A stretch of 64,000 nucleotides of DNA, taken from NCBI RefSeq assembly GCF_030247195.1, contig NC_080672.1, forward strand, positions 352,344,413 through 352,408,412, written 5' to 3'. Every line of letters begins with the position of its first letter. Within the stretch, counting starts at the first letter, position 1. Source of the stretch: Topomyia yanbarensis (taxonomy: Eukaryota; Arthropoda; Insecta; Diptera; Culicidae). This document shows, piece after piece, positions 35,495 to 48,889 of the stretch. The position numbers and the translations under genes were made by a program. The notes under the pieces were generated by a model. It was not told the origin of the DNA and searched no databases. It saw only the letters and a program-made list of their open reading frames with translations.

Positions 35495-37408
35495 CAGTGG
35501 CGTAGCCAGAAATTTGGTTTGGAGGGGGTTTTGATGAAAATCGCAGATTTTTTCAAAAAATGCTAAAATTTTATATGAGTTTGATAAATTATTGAAAACT
35601 CAAAAACATATGTAGTCTAACAGATGTCATTCCAGTCTACAAACAAGAAGGATCAACATGGAATAGTTTTCAAACCTCTATAGATTATTTTCTTGTATAA
35701 TATGTCAATGAAGTCAAAAATTGCGATCTTTTAAAGAGGGATAAATGATCTAAAAAATTTTCAACGTTCAAGATCACCTAATATAATAATCCTTGACTTT
35801 GAAGGTTTGACAACTTCGGGAAGTTATCAACATAAAACAGCGCCTGCTTTGATATAGAAATTTTAGTGATTAATTCTCATAGAGGTAATTATGGTGAATT
35901 AACATTTCAAAAATATTAAGAGACATGGTGCCCTCAGCAAAGTTTTTGATAATGTCATTTCAAACAATTTTGTTGAAAATATGAAGGCTACATGAATTCA
36001 ACATATAGGGATTTAAATGGGCTGGGCCTGCTATATTTCTCCTTAATGAAGACAAATTTAGGTGAAAACTATTTTTTTCTGCGCTATGGATAAAATTGTT
36101 TGAAACAATCATTGCGAGTTGAGAACACAAAAACTATAACTAAATTATGGATGGATGGAACTGAAACTTGCGTTTCGACTTCATCTCATCAGAATCCGAC
36201 ACTAACTTGGTGGGCGGACCAAGCTAGCGCCGAATTGATGCTAGCTCCTGAAAATGGAATCACTCTTTGTATTTTTGAGTCCTTTTAATATCTGGGAATT
36301 ATTTGTTTTAAATCCAGTTTCCTTATTTTTTGTAAGCTTCAAAGGCACCTTGAACGCAATGTGAATTTATTATTTAATTACCGCAGAAGAGATTTATCAA
36401 ATACAGTAATTTCAGAATAGCTTGTTGTAAAGGTTTTCTACTACTATATTTCGATACTCTGAATATGTGGGATATTTATGTCTTTGACAAAGTTGTTTGA
36501 AAAGTGTCGAAAACTTTGCTGGAGACATTAAGTCTCGACCCAAATTTACTTGAAGAGTAATTCTTCTCTATAATTACTTTTAGGAGGATTAACCGTCAAA
36601 ATTATTCTATCAGTCGATGAACAGTTTTACGTTTTGAAATTCTTCAATGTTACTTAACATCGAAATTTGGCAGTTACGAATGAATGTGATCGTGACCGTT
36701 AAAAATTAATCGAGCATTAATTTTACTTTTCTTCATTAGTCAACCTAACAACTTGCAGTACTAGTACGTAGCACACAAAATTTTAGTACGCCATTCATTG
36801 CATCCTGCTAAGAGGCTATTCATATAGTTGATAATACAACAAAAATCCAATGCTCATAAAACCGATCCTAACCTGCTAGAGACAAAATTACATCAGCTTT
36901 CAACTAGTTTCTGAAATGTTATTCTTGTTGTTAACCATATTGAATTGTTGTCTAAACTCTACACAATCTAAAAAAATACATTTTCAGCAAATGTTGAAAT
37001 GTATGCAAGTTTTCGGTAAACAAGCTTATGTTTTATATGCAATCAACCTATTCAAATTTAGTTTCCCATTCGAAAAATTGTCTCTAATCCATATTTTGAA
37101 GCATCTTTCCAAAAATGAGCTCATAATAATTCAGATTTTTTTTTATTTTATTTTACATTGAAGTAATTTGACAACTATGGGATTTTGGCTAAGAGATAAG
37201 TTACAAGATCCCCTTCCCACAATTTTCCAAAAGTTCTCATGACGCTTTAAACACAGTTCTCAATGTAGTGATCAGAGAATATTTTTCCAAAAATATTTTG
37301 TGGAATATTAAATTAAATTCGTCAGCATCAATTTTTTTTCAATCCAATTAATTTTGGTGTGGGGGGGGGGTTTAACCCCCAAAACCCGCCCCCCTGGCTA
37401 CGCCACTG
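35495..37408. mobile_element. Non-autonomous hAT element, CAGTGGCGTAGCCAG ends
   Basis: CAGTGGCGTAGCCAG at the left and CTGGCTACGCCACTG at the right are perfect 15-bp inverted repeats. They are flanked by a perfect 8-bp duplication TGAGGTAA (35487-35494 and 37409-37416). This terminus is widespread among animal hAT elements. The 1,914-bp interior is AT-rich with no transposase frame, so it must depend on an enzyme encoded elsewhere. A poly-G run (37362-37371) lies just inside the right end. Confidence 0.95.
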
Positions 37409-37689
37409 TGAGGTAAAATCGTGTTTCAATAAATTATTTGTATTATGAAGCATGAAAAATAAACTATTACGCGAAATTAATAAACATTTGAAATATTATA
37501 GTTCATTCCATATTCAAAGTTAATTTTTTTGTTATTAACATGCTCATAAGCCATCAGTGTTCATTAGTGATGTTCGTACTGTAGGTCCCGTGTTTGTTGG
37601 CTCATTCGACAGAGATGTTTTGTGTCGCCTTGGAGTCACATCATACCTTCGTGGGTATATGGTACAGGTTGAAAAGAGCGTTTCTAAGA

Positions 37690-38412
37690 ATGATAGGATA
37701 TAAGGGCCAGTTTAATTTTTATATTGATGGTTTTTAAGAAGGTGTAAACTACGGCCATATAGAGGACATCGCGGCTTACCAGCACATCTCGAACCGGGAC
37801 GTTGTTTGGTCTTCCTCGGGCCCGCAGGGTATCCATTAGCCGAGACCTAGCGGAACTTTACTCAGTGCACGCCCAAACAATGTGCTCGATGGCGTGATAG
37901 CCGTCGCCACAAGCGCAGATACCACTATCCACGAGTCCAACACGCCAGAGATGTGAATCTAGCGTGTAATGGTTTGCCATGAGTCGGGACATCACACGAA
38001 TGAAGTCACGGCCCAAATTCATCCCCTTGAACCAAAATTTTGTCGATACCTTGGGAACTATCGAATGTAGCCACCTTCCTAGCTCCCCATTGCTCCACGA
38101 CCTTTACCAGCTTTGGAGGGTTCTCTGGTGAGTAATACTGAAAAATTCGCTGAAGCAAATTGGTCTTTCATAAACGTCACTTTCTTGGGCACCCACCTTA
38201 GCTAAGGAGTCCGCCTTCTCATTGCCCGGAATGGAGCAATGAGAAGGGACCCACACTAAGGTAATCTGGTAAGATTTGTCAGATAAAGCACTCAGTAGCT
38301 CCCGTATTTTCCCCAAAAAATGCAAGGAGTGCTTACCATATTTCATCGAGCGAATAGCGTCAATGGAATTGAGGCTATCCGAAACGATGAAGTACTTAAA
38401 CTTAAACTTCAA
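37690..38412 (-). pseudogene. I-clade retrotransposon, RNase H and C-terminal domain
   Basis: On the minus strand the 38104-38412 frame reads KYFIVSDSLNSIDAIRS (the third RNase H block, SDS with a catalytic Asp), then VWVPSHCSIPGNEKADSLAK (the HxxxxGNExAD end of RNase H). Past a frame break, 37850-38040 encodes GRDFIRVMSRLMANHYT and CACGDGYHAIEHIVW, the Cys-His C-terminus. The RT and endonuclease are absent. It is fused directly to an ORF1 start at 38409, so a large internal deletion occurred. RNase H placed this way fits the I clade. Confidence 0.85.
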
Positions 38413-38740
38413 AATGTGATCAAAACACAGTTTTTAACGTGATGTAGCTGAATGTACGTAACTTCAGCGAGATTAAGCTCCATTTTAACTTTAACTAATT
38501 GCTCCACTTCCTGAACTGTGGGTCTAACATGAGTTTTATTAAAGTTGATCGGAATCGTGTTATCCCGCAGCACGGGCACTTTTGTTTCATTTGGCAAACT
38601 CATTTCACTCCGTAGCCGGGGGAAACAATACAATATTGTTTGTGCACTGATATGATATGGACTGCTTGTGCGATGGGCACCGATCGCCTTGTAGGTAAAA
38701 TTGACTGTTTCACTTGTGCGGGACGATTTTTAGCTTCTTC
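38409..38740 (-). pseudogene. I-clade retrotransposon, 5' leader and ORF1 start
   Basis: The minus strand has a leader-like stretch and then, from about 38603, SLPNETKVPVLRDNTIPINF, followed by VRPTVQEVEQLVKVKMELNL and VTYIQLHHVKNCVLITF. This is the N-terminal part of I-type ORF1. It ends at 38409 and changes within a few bases into the RNase H frame of the same orientation, which marks the deletion joint. Confidence 0.7.
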
Positions 38741-39355
38741 TCAGGGCGAGATGTGAAGACAAACTGCTATGTTTGGGATGATACTTCTGCAATTCCACTG
38801 TAGAACAGTGATCAAATCCGTGACCTCGTTCGATGAGTTAGCCATCGAAGGATACAATCGCTGAAAGGAGGGGCCATTTCGCAGTCAACTGCTTTAAAAA
38901 TGTTCTTACTGTAGGTAGAAGAGACTTTTAATAGGATCAGTTATATTGAAAGTTTTTATTATCCAGTCCACAATGTCCGAGAGTTTGATAATTCCAGTTC
39001 CGCGATTATTCTCGAACTGAAACAGAGGAACACTTGGGATTTTTGATGTTCCGGGAAGTGCTGGGAACTCCTTCTCTGAGTTTAATCCTTCGAGACCAGG
39101 AGCCACTTGCTTCGGCTTGGTTGCAACACTTCCAAGAGATGTCACTTTCGAAGCCCCGACTAGGGACACTTTCTGGCCTTTACAAGGCACTTTAGGAGAG
39201 GAAATGTTCCTCCTCTTCCTATAACTTCTAGGCATCCTAGCAGATGTTCCCTCTTGTATTTTACCAATATTTTTTACCAATATTTCATAAGCTTCAGTAG
39301 TTGGACCACTTCCGACGTATTCTCGGTGGTGGAACACTAATAGCCATAAGCACAA
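38741..39355 (-). pseudogene. I-clade retrotransposon, end of ORF1 and start of ORF2 (second fragment)
   Basis: Minus-strand frame 38906-39355 reads YEILVKNIGKIQEG, a Lys/Arg/Ser-rich linker, then EKEFPALPGTSKIPSVPLFQ and IKLSDIVDWIIKTFNITDP, matching the C-terminal part of I-type ORF1. About 70 bases further on, MANSSNEVTDLITVLQWNCRS (near 38790-38850) is the usual beginning of an ORF2 endonuclease and soon hits a stop. It lies upstream of an ORF1 start, so gene order is out of sequence and a second copy must be present. Confidence 0.72.
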
Positions 39356-39809
39356 AGCCGTACTAACTGTTTTTAAACCGGACTAACTTTTAAACCGGCC
39401 TAAAATATTTGGTAAGCTTTAATCAAACGATGTTGTCATTTATATGGCTGCGTTCTCATCTGCGTTACACGTCAATGTTAAAAAACAATAAATTCACGTT
39501 AAAGAAAATGAGTAAATTCATTCCGACATTTTCTTGCAGTAAAATAGTTTTTCTTCGTCAAATATCTCGTTCCATAGGGTTTGAGAACAATTTTGTCAAC
39601 TTGTTGCCGATATGTTTCTGAACATAGAACATTAACGTGTTGGATAGTTGAAAGTTGGCCGATGATGTGCAGTACTTTGTAGTGACATAATATGCACAAA
39701 AGAAAATAAATTGATATACATATGCATGTTTTTATTCAGTTTGAATACGTGCTCGTCAAGTTAGAGGTGGCTAAACCATCGGTTGTAATTGGTGCCATGA
39801 TAGTTATTT

Positions 39810-40044
39810 CTCGACACAAATATGATTACTGTTTAAAAGCCAACTGTCAAAATTCTCTTTGAAAGGAAATTTCGGACAAACCGTCGCTGGATAAACACAG
39901 TTCATAGCAGTTAATGGAAGGGAAAAAATTTCTCTTTTGTTTACTGCCAACATCTGTGATTGGCGAGTAACGGTTTGTCCGGAATTCCCTTTCAAAGAGA
40001 ATTTTGACAGTTGGCTTTTAAGCCGGAATTATATGTTTGTCGAG
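39810..40044. mobile_element. Palindromic MITE, copy 2 (AAAAGCCAACTGTC family)
   Basis: CTCGACACAAATATGATTAC and its inverted counterpart bound 235 bp. Inner blocks AAAAGCCAACTGTCAAAATT and CTTTGAAAGGAAATTTCGG appear again, inverted, on the right. Same family as 27821-28052, with arms slightly better conserved here. Confidence 0.87.
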
Positions 40045-40059
40045 ATTTCATACTTTGAT

Positions 40060-43000
40060 TGAAAAATTGGTTAAAATATTTCAATTTTAATTTAAAATGA
40101 ACTGTGACTGTCATTCTAATTGAACATGATACCCATCGACGCGGGGGAGAACATTTATTTTCGTTTCAAGTGAATTTTCACAAGTTTGGAATAAAGATGA
40201 AGGTTTGCGAATTAAAATTATACACGTTTTTCAGCGAGGTTTAAATAAAAAGTAAACAAAGATCAAACAGAAAATTAAACTTTGACAGAATGATCATTTA
40301 TATTCACGAGCGTTATATTTAATTTTTTTGCACTGTGGCTTATAGATATATTTCTATAATGCATCAATGCAAATTGGAACGATTTATGCCAAAAATCGAA
40401 ATAAATATATTGATCACCGTTGTGTTCCCAATAAATTTCAAAATATTTTGTATTCAGAAGTTTTATGTGATTTTATTCTTATTGGAACATTGCACATATT
40501 TAAAATCAATTATTTACTCTTAGCTTAGGGTATTTGTGGAGCTAATTTCTAAGCTGTTAACATTCTGATTCAATTTGCTAACGACCAGTGTAAGTAAATT
40601 CATAAAATATTGCATAATACGATCTATATCCAATTATCATTTGTTTGGATCTATCCCCTAAAACAATAATTTTCTTCCGTTATTTACTTTCTTTGATGTG
40701 TGATGCAATAGATATATGGGCAATCATTCGTGAAAATATGTTATCGATTTATATTAACGAATTAAATGGTCCCGCTTATTCTCTTAGCGATAAACAAAAA
40801 GAAAAGAATCAAAACAATTCTTCTTGTAGTTCTGTTTCTAATTCACAAAAACAACTTTGATCTGAATTGATTGAATAGATCTCAATTTATCCAAACGTGC
40901 TCTACTGTAACCCTTTGATGTGCAATTGGAATCAAGCGTGTAGAGAGAAGGAAAGAACGAGGAAATAAAAAAATGCGGGTAGATAAACACGGTAAAAAAA
41001 CTTTACCCATTTTATGAACTTATGAGCTGTCAAAAAATGGGTATTTTATTGCTTATAACAATTGGTGCTTTTTATTCATTTCACAACTACTCGATGAGAT
41101 AATGTCAATGGATATACTGATCTTAATAATGAGTGAAAAGTCATTAAGAATTATTTTAACCTGCAAACTAAGGTTCGTAGCGGAAACTGAAAAATAAAAG
41201 CTCCCTTAATTACTTGTGAAATGCTGCGAAAAACAACTGTGCAAATGCCTCAACGTTTGTCCAGTAGATTTTGAGTTATGGTGTATACCGCAAAACAAGA
41301 TTTCGATGTAGCGCCTGACTGAAAAGACAAAGAATCTTTGCATCGAAAAAAAATTAAAGTATCCAATTTTTTGCCGATAATACCTCACACAACCCCCCTA
41401 AGTTCCGACACGATTTAAGCGATTTTTCCGTATTCAACTTTTTGCGTCATTTTGCCAAGTCATCTGTCTAGTCTCAGCTTTCACAGCTCTTTCATACCCT
41501 GCATATCTGTTCTATTATAAAGAATTAAACCGAAAATTTGTACTACAGCGGAAATGCAAATCGTTCAAGATATGCTAGAAAATTATAAATTACGAAACAA
41601 TACAAGCAAGCTCCGATAACATTTAAATAACAATCAAAATGAGAATATTTGTAACAGTTTGTTTGCCGTCATATTAAAAAGTGTTACTTAGGCTATATGG
41701 CATGGCTTCATTTACAATTTTTTATTCAATCTTAGTTTTGAACTCTTTCAAAAGCAGTAAAAATATAAATAAACTTCCACTTGCTTATGGTGTTCTTTGT
41801 GAGAAGATAAATTGTGATTATATAGTCTTTTCCTCATGTAAAAATAACTAAAAAATTGTGAGCAAATTAAACTTCACTCATTTTTATAGCCATAGGTAAA
41901 CTAACGAACGAAAACAATTTTCATCTCTGAATCCAATTATAAAATTTCGTTCGACAGTTTGTTTCAATATGATTCGACTTCTGCTAACCTGCAATATAAC
42001 TCTTGGCGTTTTGAAATGAGCGTGTAGCACCTTCTAGATATAGGACGATAAAGAATATTTAAAAAAAATACATTTAAAATTCGATTACACCTGTTTTTCG
42101 TACGGGATAAAACTTGCTTACTTGCCCTCATATGGTTTGCGTGCAACATGGGCCATAATATTGCACATAAAGTTCGAAAAGTTGCTTCAAATTATTGAGA
42201 TGTATGCAAGAGGAACATGGCCGCCTTTTACACTGTTTTCATTTGGCTTCAGGATGCAGCCATTTCTGCAATGACAGGTAGTAACGTCTTAGGCCGGACT
42301 AAACTCAGGCCTAAAATCAAAGATAGTACCGTGTGGCGGTACGAACTAGATTCAAGCTTACCGCTATAAGTGATACACAGTGAATAGCTAGTTCAACGAA
42401 ACAATTTTGGCGTCATTGTGTTGCTCGTGTAAACGGAACATTCGCCCGTCCTACCGCTGCTGACTGTGTTCGGAAGTGATCTCAGCGTACAGGAGACTAG
42501 AAAGGCCTTCGAGTAGATTCTATGTGATGGCGTATGGTACGGGCCAATGCTGGATGGCAGCGAGCTGTTCGCTTTATCGTTCATCGTACAATGAGAGCGA
42601 AATCAACGCCACTGATGGACCCAGATGAGGCTGCAATATACATCGCGGCTAGCAAGATCCAGCAGCAAAACTGACACTTCATCATCGTCATCAGAAGCGA
42701 AACATCAATCCACAACTTATGTCGACAGGACCTCAATGCAGTGTCTTGTATCTGCGATTACCGGTGAGAGCGTTCTGATTATATTGTTTATACTTTCAAA
42801 TGATTATGTAATTTTTTTCTGTAGTGGTAGTGATTTCATTTTATTGGATTACTTTTTATTTTTACTATCTGAAGTATATCCATAAGGTTCGGTTATCCAT
42901 ATGCAATTAATCCATGATATTTATTTATTTCAATATTTGGGCAGGGAGGGTGCATCAGGGTATTATACGAACTGTGTCATGGATTAGGGTACGTAGATCG

Positions 43001-43070
43001 CCTTTCTCTAGTTAAAAGATAATAATGTTTGCACTTACTTCCTAATTCTTCGGAATTATGTAGTTATTGT
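40060..43070. other. Non-genic AT-rich DNA
   Basis: No recognisable gene, retrotransposon motif or terminal inverted repeat was found. Open frames are short and lack similarity to known families. The 42290-42760 part is GC-richer and may be unique sequence. Confidence 0.45.
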
Positions 43071-43079
43071 TAATATTAT

Positions 43080-43250
43080 TATTTGACACGGCACGGTAAG
43101 TTTGAGAGCGAGAAAGGGCGACTTAACCTAGGCTCATTAGCCAGGGCAAGGTGTTAATACCTTTGTCTCATCCCAAAGGACCAAAGGAGTGACATCAACC
43201 TTCTTAGCCAAGTCACTCCCAACGATTTATTATATTCCATTTAAACTGAA
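43080..43250. other. Possible dispersed repeat fragment
   Basis: A GC-richer patch with AGGGCGACTTAACCTAGGCT and a tract of imperfect AAAGGACCAAAGGAG repeats. Its style recalls 3' ends of mosquito LINEs, but there is only one copy in the window and no coding motif, so origin is uncertain. Confidence 0.3.
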
Positions 43251-43259
43251 GCGGTCAGT

Positions 43260-46200
43260 ACGGTTGTTCTCGTTTCTTCCTTCTTTAAGATTCAAAACAA
43301 TTCGTTAATTAAATTATTCACAAAATGAATAATTCAATTGCCGTCTAATTTTGAAATCTCTTCAAACCTAACTCTGCACAGTAGTCCTGGCCGTTTTAAT
43401 ATTTACGACATATGAAAATATGCTTCAAATATTAATATTGACAAGAAAAGCAATACAGATTAACTGTAGTGTTTTCCAGGATGCTTTTCAATATTGGCTG
43501 TGTAATGGTTAGAATAGAATAGAAATAGAATAACGCAAAGACTACTTAACCGAAATAATTCAGCTTAAAAATACAGTACAGTCGAAATCTGAAATTCAAA
43601 AAGTATAGTAACGATTGATTTTGATACATATTTCCTAATAAAACTGAGGTCTAGGGCACTTTTCAAATATTCAATAAAAAAATTTCCGCGTGTGTTAACA
43701 AGCCATCTGTGTTTCGATGTTCTTAGAATACTTGTCATTGTGTCAGAGGAATTAAGAAAAATCATACACGCCTTTTGAACAACGAATCGTATATGGGTGT
43801 GGCTTACGATAATTGATTGTATCGACAAGTCGTAGTAAGGTGTTCTGAACAGCCAGACTGGTGTTGGACCAGAAATATTATTTATCTGTATCATCACACC
43901 ATTCACAGTGAACGGAGGAGGATTTTATAATACTACAGCTCCTACTAAGTTTGGATTGTTTATTGTTATGCTGCTACTGTGATTTTTTATGTTGATTCTA
44001 GAGCCACGGGTCCCCAAAATCCCGGCCTGACAACATTTTTCCGGTTTCAGCGGATTCTTAAGAAGGGTACATAAACCCCTAATATACACACGATTAACCG
44101 ACACCATTTCGAACACGTCACCAGTTAAATCTGCTGTAACAATTTTTGCAACAAACTAAAAAATTAGGACTTCCACCCATTACGGCAGTCAAAGAACAAA
44201 GCTGCGCTGCGATCAAAAGCGAAACTCGAGCCGTGCACCTTCAGAATGTTTTATCCTCTCATCTCATCATCATCATCATCATCCTCATTTCGGTCAACCT
44301 GCTTCCTCGTACTTTGCATTGCGAACGGTTTGTTTTCTTTATCGCGATGCACCGACGACTAAGAGGTGAGGTAGTAAAAGTTAACGATTACACTGTCACT
44401 TGCATATTATATTCTGTTTTGTCCTGCCCCGAGGCTACCGTCGTCGAATGACGATGAACCTGCTCGATCAAATCGTTGAACCGACGCGCGGTAACGGGCA
44501 CTAAATTAAGTTAACTTTTTCCAGAAATAATGAAGATATATTCATTTAATACAAGAGATCACCATTCGATGGTGTGGGTTTAATTTTGAGTCCTAGTTAG
44601 CTGAGGATTAGTTTATTAGAAAAAACTCTATTTTTATTAAATTTTGGTATAGTAAGGAATTATATCTAATACACCTTTAATAATTTGCTATCAACTCTGT
44701 AACAGCTAAAAAGAAGCCATACAACAAAGTATAACGGAAAGCAGACCATGGCCAACTACGAAATACAACAGCTTTAGTTTTTGACAAACTGACACCGAAA
44801 GACAGTAGCCGTAAGCTGTTCTTTTTTCGCACTAAAATCGCAAACAAAGAGACTTTTGGATCAAGTGTTCAAGAAACGCCTTCCGTGTCTCGCCTGCTGC
44901 AACGGTTGAATCGGCACAAAGAACTGCAACACCAGCAGAGAGAGAGAGAGAGAAAAAAACACACTTTTGACCCCGAAAGGTGTGAGAAGTGAATGCAATT
45001 CTTTTTCGTGTACATTTCATGTTATTTCCATGTTACTATTCATATCTTGACTGACTGCCATGTCCATAAAAGGAAGATTAGTACCTACTGCCAAGCCTGT
45101 CCCGCGCTGTCCATACCTGCCGACCGTAGGTACTCCGATCGGTTCCACCGTGCGTGGTGCAGTTTCAGCGTTTGCCGGCCGCGTGGTCGCCGCAGGGACA
45201 ACATAAAATTGTGTCACACTGGGCGACAATGACAACAGCAAACAAGCAACTGGCCGACTTTGGTCATAATGTTGGATGTGTGGAAGAAATAAGTCATCTC
45301 GCAATGTGTTTTACTACGCTCGAAACAGGTGTAATGATTGTTGTTGCTATTGAGCATGGTGTTTGAACTTGGGTCGCTCGTTGGGTAGGGGCTACATTAG
45401 GCAGTCTGCTTCTGAATTTTGGGATGAGCTTGAACTTGTAGTTTGACGACTTGTCTTGAACTGGAGACGAGTCTGTGGATTTATAAATGATTTATAATCG
45501 CCCGGAATTATAAGTCTTTTTTATAATTTTTTATACTGTTTCCAGGACCTAGGAACTAAACATAAACGATTTGCATCCTTTACACTACGTTCATAAGAGA
45601 GTATTCTTCGCGTTCAACCGCAACAGCGAGAAATGGCTTGAAGCTAATAAGGGCCACTATCACAACGAGCGACAGTGCAGACCAGCATTAATTAGCATAA
45701 TAATTCAATCGACTTGATGTCGTAAAATAATAGGGCCTTTAATGGTCCGAATCATTTTCGAAGTTGTTTACAATTGCGTCCACCTGATGCTGACGCATCG
45801 CCACTTGTTGGCCAAGTCCTCGGCAATTATATACTAAATGCACGAATGCCGCGGGTCTTCATCGTTTGCATCGGAGGTCATTTGTTTATTTTTCACACTT
45901 TTGTCCATGATCCGGATCCGAAAACATTTAATTTCATATCCATTCATGATTACGTATTGTTATGGCCATCCCGTGGTTATTGTCAGTGCCGCCGGTTGAA
46001 AAGACAATACAAAACAACCGTCCGACGACCCATGGCACATATCAAAGGCAAGGTGCGTGAAACTAATACAAAACGGACTACCCCTAGGTTAGGTTTAAGT
46101 GACGTTTTAGATAATTTGTTCGGTTCCGTTTCTGGCCTTATTATTTTGCTTATCTGGTGTGGGCCGAACGCAAAATGAGAGAAAATTTACGACGCGCTGT

Positions 46201-47900
46201 AGATCGAGATAATAAAGCAATTTTTTACCTCTGCCCTCTACTCGGCGACCTCTGAGGTACCGGTCGACCGGTTGCCGGAAGATGAACTAGATAAACCTCC
46301 GATTGCTGAGCCGGAGATGGGATCGTCAACAGGAAACGTAATTAGAATTGATATGTTTTTGATAGCTTTTTGTTCGAACAGGTTCACCACGGCAACAACA
46401 CGATCGGTCAAAATAATTGCTGCAGCAGCGTCGAATTAAAACTGTCACACTTAAGTGTGGAATGTCTTTGTTAGTCCAACACGAACAAAATTTGACAAAG
46501 GTGTCACCGGCTTCTTTTCACTAGTATTTGATCGAGTAGAGGTCAAGCTATTCCCATTGCCATCGAGGTGAAACAGTTACCTCAATGGGATTTTAGCTCA
46601 TAACGAAGAAAAAAGCGAATTTTTCTAATTACAATCCGATGCGGAATTTGTTCATCTTTTTTGACAGACTACGTAGCCGATTCACGGGAACAACTCTATT
46701 CCTCGATATGATTTTCGGAACAGAGTATTATTCAAGTCATGAAAATAGAATATTAATATTATGCGCCGAATACTATTTTTGAAACCCAATTTATTCAAAA
46801 TCAGTGTGCTATAGGAGAACCCTATTAAGGGGCTATTAAGACTGGGGTTAATTTGGATCCCCTCGATTTCTCAGGAAATCGTAAGACTTTCTGACTGTCG
46901 TACATATTCGTAGAACCGCGGCTTTAAAACATTAATTTTGACAGCTGAATCTAATTCTTTGTTTTTTTAGAAAGTAGATACAACGTGTTTCATTTTTTTT
47001 GCCATCCTCAAAACAAAAATCATTATAATGGTAAAACCGTGATTAAAGAACCAAATAGAAGAGAAAAAAACAGTTAAGCATTTTGGAAAGCTTGAAGCTC
47101 CTAATTTATGGAATGATTTTTGTGCAAAATGATCGTACGGGGCTATTCGGACCCCCTATTCCATCAACCACCGTTCAGCGGCTTGTGGTTACGCACACGA
47201 TTGCATAACCCAAAGCAAAGAAAATACGTGATGCGCCAATCGTCAGCTATCACTAACCAGATTAAGTTTTTGCGACGCGATTTATTTTTTTTGCTTCTTA
47301 AGGAGTTTCTTTATTAAATATTTCATAGGTAAACATAATTCCATTGTAACAAAAATAAAAAGATTGGCGGTCTGAATTGCCCCGTAGAGAGGTCCGAATT
47401 ACCCCTACATTGTAAAAGTGTAGTAGTACAAATGAACTTTTATGGTACCATAATGTAGCTGAGGTTTCAAACTAACAATTAGGACTTTTGACCGGTAAAC
47501 TTTTTCACAGCTATCCACCTAAAACCGATTTAATTCCTCTAACAGTAAAATTAGACATTTCTTACACATATTACTGTTGGATCTTTCATTAGTTTGCAAG
47601 TGAAATGAACACAGTTTTGAGTAATGCGCGAATAAAAATAAAATAAAATAAATTAACATGGCAAGAAAATTTTAAAAATTTATCAAATTCATTAAATAGG
47701 TAGAATGCTTAATATAAATCAAATTAATAGAATAAATAAATCAAATTACTTCAGCTCAAATGCAAATTGGACAAAATTAAAACAGTTGTGGAATTAAAAG
47801 AATAAATTAAATTGTTGCAAACTAACCAGTTGGATGATATAAATATAAAAAATGACTGAATGACTGAAGAGAATTAATAAAATGAAGAAACTCAATAAAA
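43260..47900. other. Non-genic DNA with a GC-richer segment
   Basis: No gene is supported. Small repeats seen are a CATCAT run at 44267-44282 and a short AGAG run at 44938-44953. The 44880-46440 segment is GC-richer, like other unique-looking patches, and might contain host regulatory or untranslated sequence. The longest open frame there (45774-46178) lacks domains and coding character. Confidence 0.4.
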
Positions 47901-47908
47901 TTATCTCG

Positions 47909-48878
47909 TCAGTAACTAGTACCATCTGGGTGTCTAATTAGACGATGTATCTAAACTAGTACCCAAATTAGCACTAGTTAGACACAAAAAATCCAAACAG
48001 TTCACACGACATATCGTCGCTGTTGTGCTATCTTATGACAAACGCCATTTTGGGGTAAACTGAGTTAGATATGCTACATTACTTGTCAAAAAAATCTCTA
48101 CAAAGTGGCGTTTTCAGAATTTTGACATTCTGCTTGGTTACTGAGATATAGCGAGAAACGTGCTGAGAAATTTTTAATTTTTTGCTTCAAATGACTGTGT
48201 CTGGAGATTGGCTCAGGTAATCTTGATGTATAAGGTGTTTTTATGTGTAAAACTATCTATGAAACACAATGGCATAATCATTTTCAAAAGAAAAATACGC
48301 AAATTGTGAGAAAAATACAGTTTAAGTTTTCAACTGGAAATATAGCATATTTGGCAACACTGTAACCAAAAATAACTATTTTTGCTAGATTCCCTGACTC
48401 ATTTCCTTCAAAATGCATCGCACCGGTTGTTTATAGACCAAATGAAGCCAAAGATATGAATATAAGTTAATAATTGATGATTTTTTTCTATGAAAAATTT
48501 TCCATGCACGATTATGACACGCCATACAAATTTTGTCATCAATACACGCTTATGACACGTGTGAGTGCGACTTTTGTTTACATTTATAGTAAAAACTCGC
48601 AACATAGTAAACCGATCTTCGTAATATTTGAGAGATTAATACAGAATAGATAGAAGCATTAATTGTCTTCTTTGAATTGTTTGTACCATTTATAGGTTTG
48701 AAGATATTCAATCTCAAACTTTAAAAATCGTTTTTCTCGAAATGTGTAAAATGGCGCTTGTCATAAGATAACACAACAGCGACGATATGTAAACGCTTAA
48801 AGCCACATGTTCCGAGTGATGTCCCAGGAAATTGGCGTAAGTGATCCTAGCCTTAACAGTTATGTGTCCAACAAAAAA
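47909..48878. mobile_element. Copy of the CTCGTCAGTAAC MITE, split by another MITE
   Basis: The left part (CTCGTCAGTAACTAG to AGTTCACACGAC, 47909-48010) matches the left arm of the element at 17438. Beyond the nested insert, 48789-48840 resumes with GTAAACGCTTAAAG and CCGAGTGATGTC, matching the continuation of that same arm. The far half is degenerate or missing. The split proves that the nested element arrived later. Confidence 0.72.
48015..48784. mobile_element. Nested MITE with ATAT/TA target
   Basis: CGTCGCTGTTGTGCTATCTT and its inverted form bound 770 bp. The arms pair for about 40 bases (TTATGACAAACGCCATTTT against AAAATGGCGCTTGTCATAA). ATAT flanks both ends (48011-48014 and 48785-48788), consistent with a 4-bp duplication or a TA target. 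No coding capacity. Confidence 0.83.
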
Positions 48879-48889
48879 AAACACCTTTA

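Noticed and set aside
45774..46178. 134-codon frame in a GC-richer region
   Set aside because: No domain, no supporting start context or splice signals, and mixed composition; not enough to call a gene.
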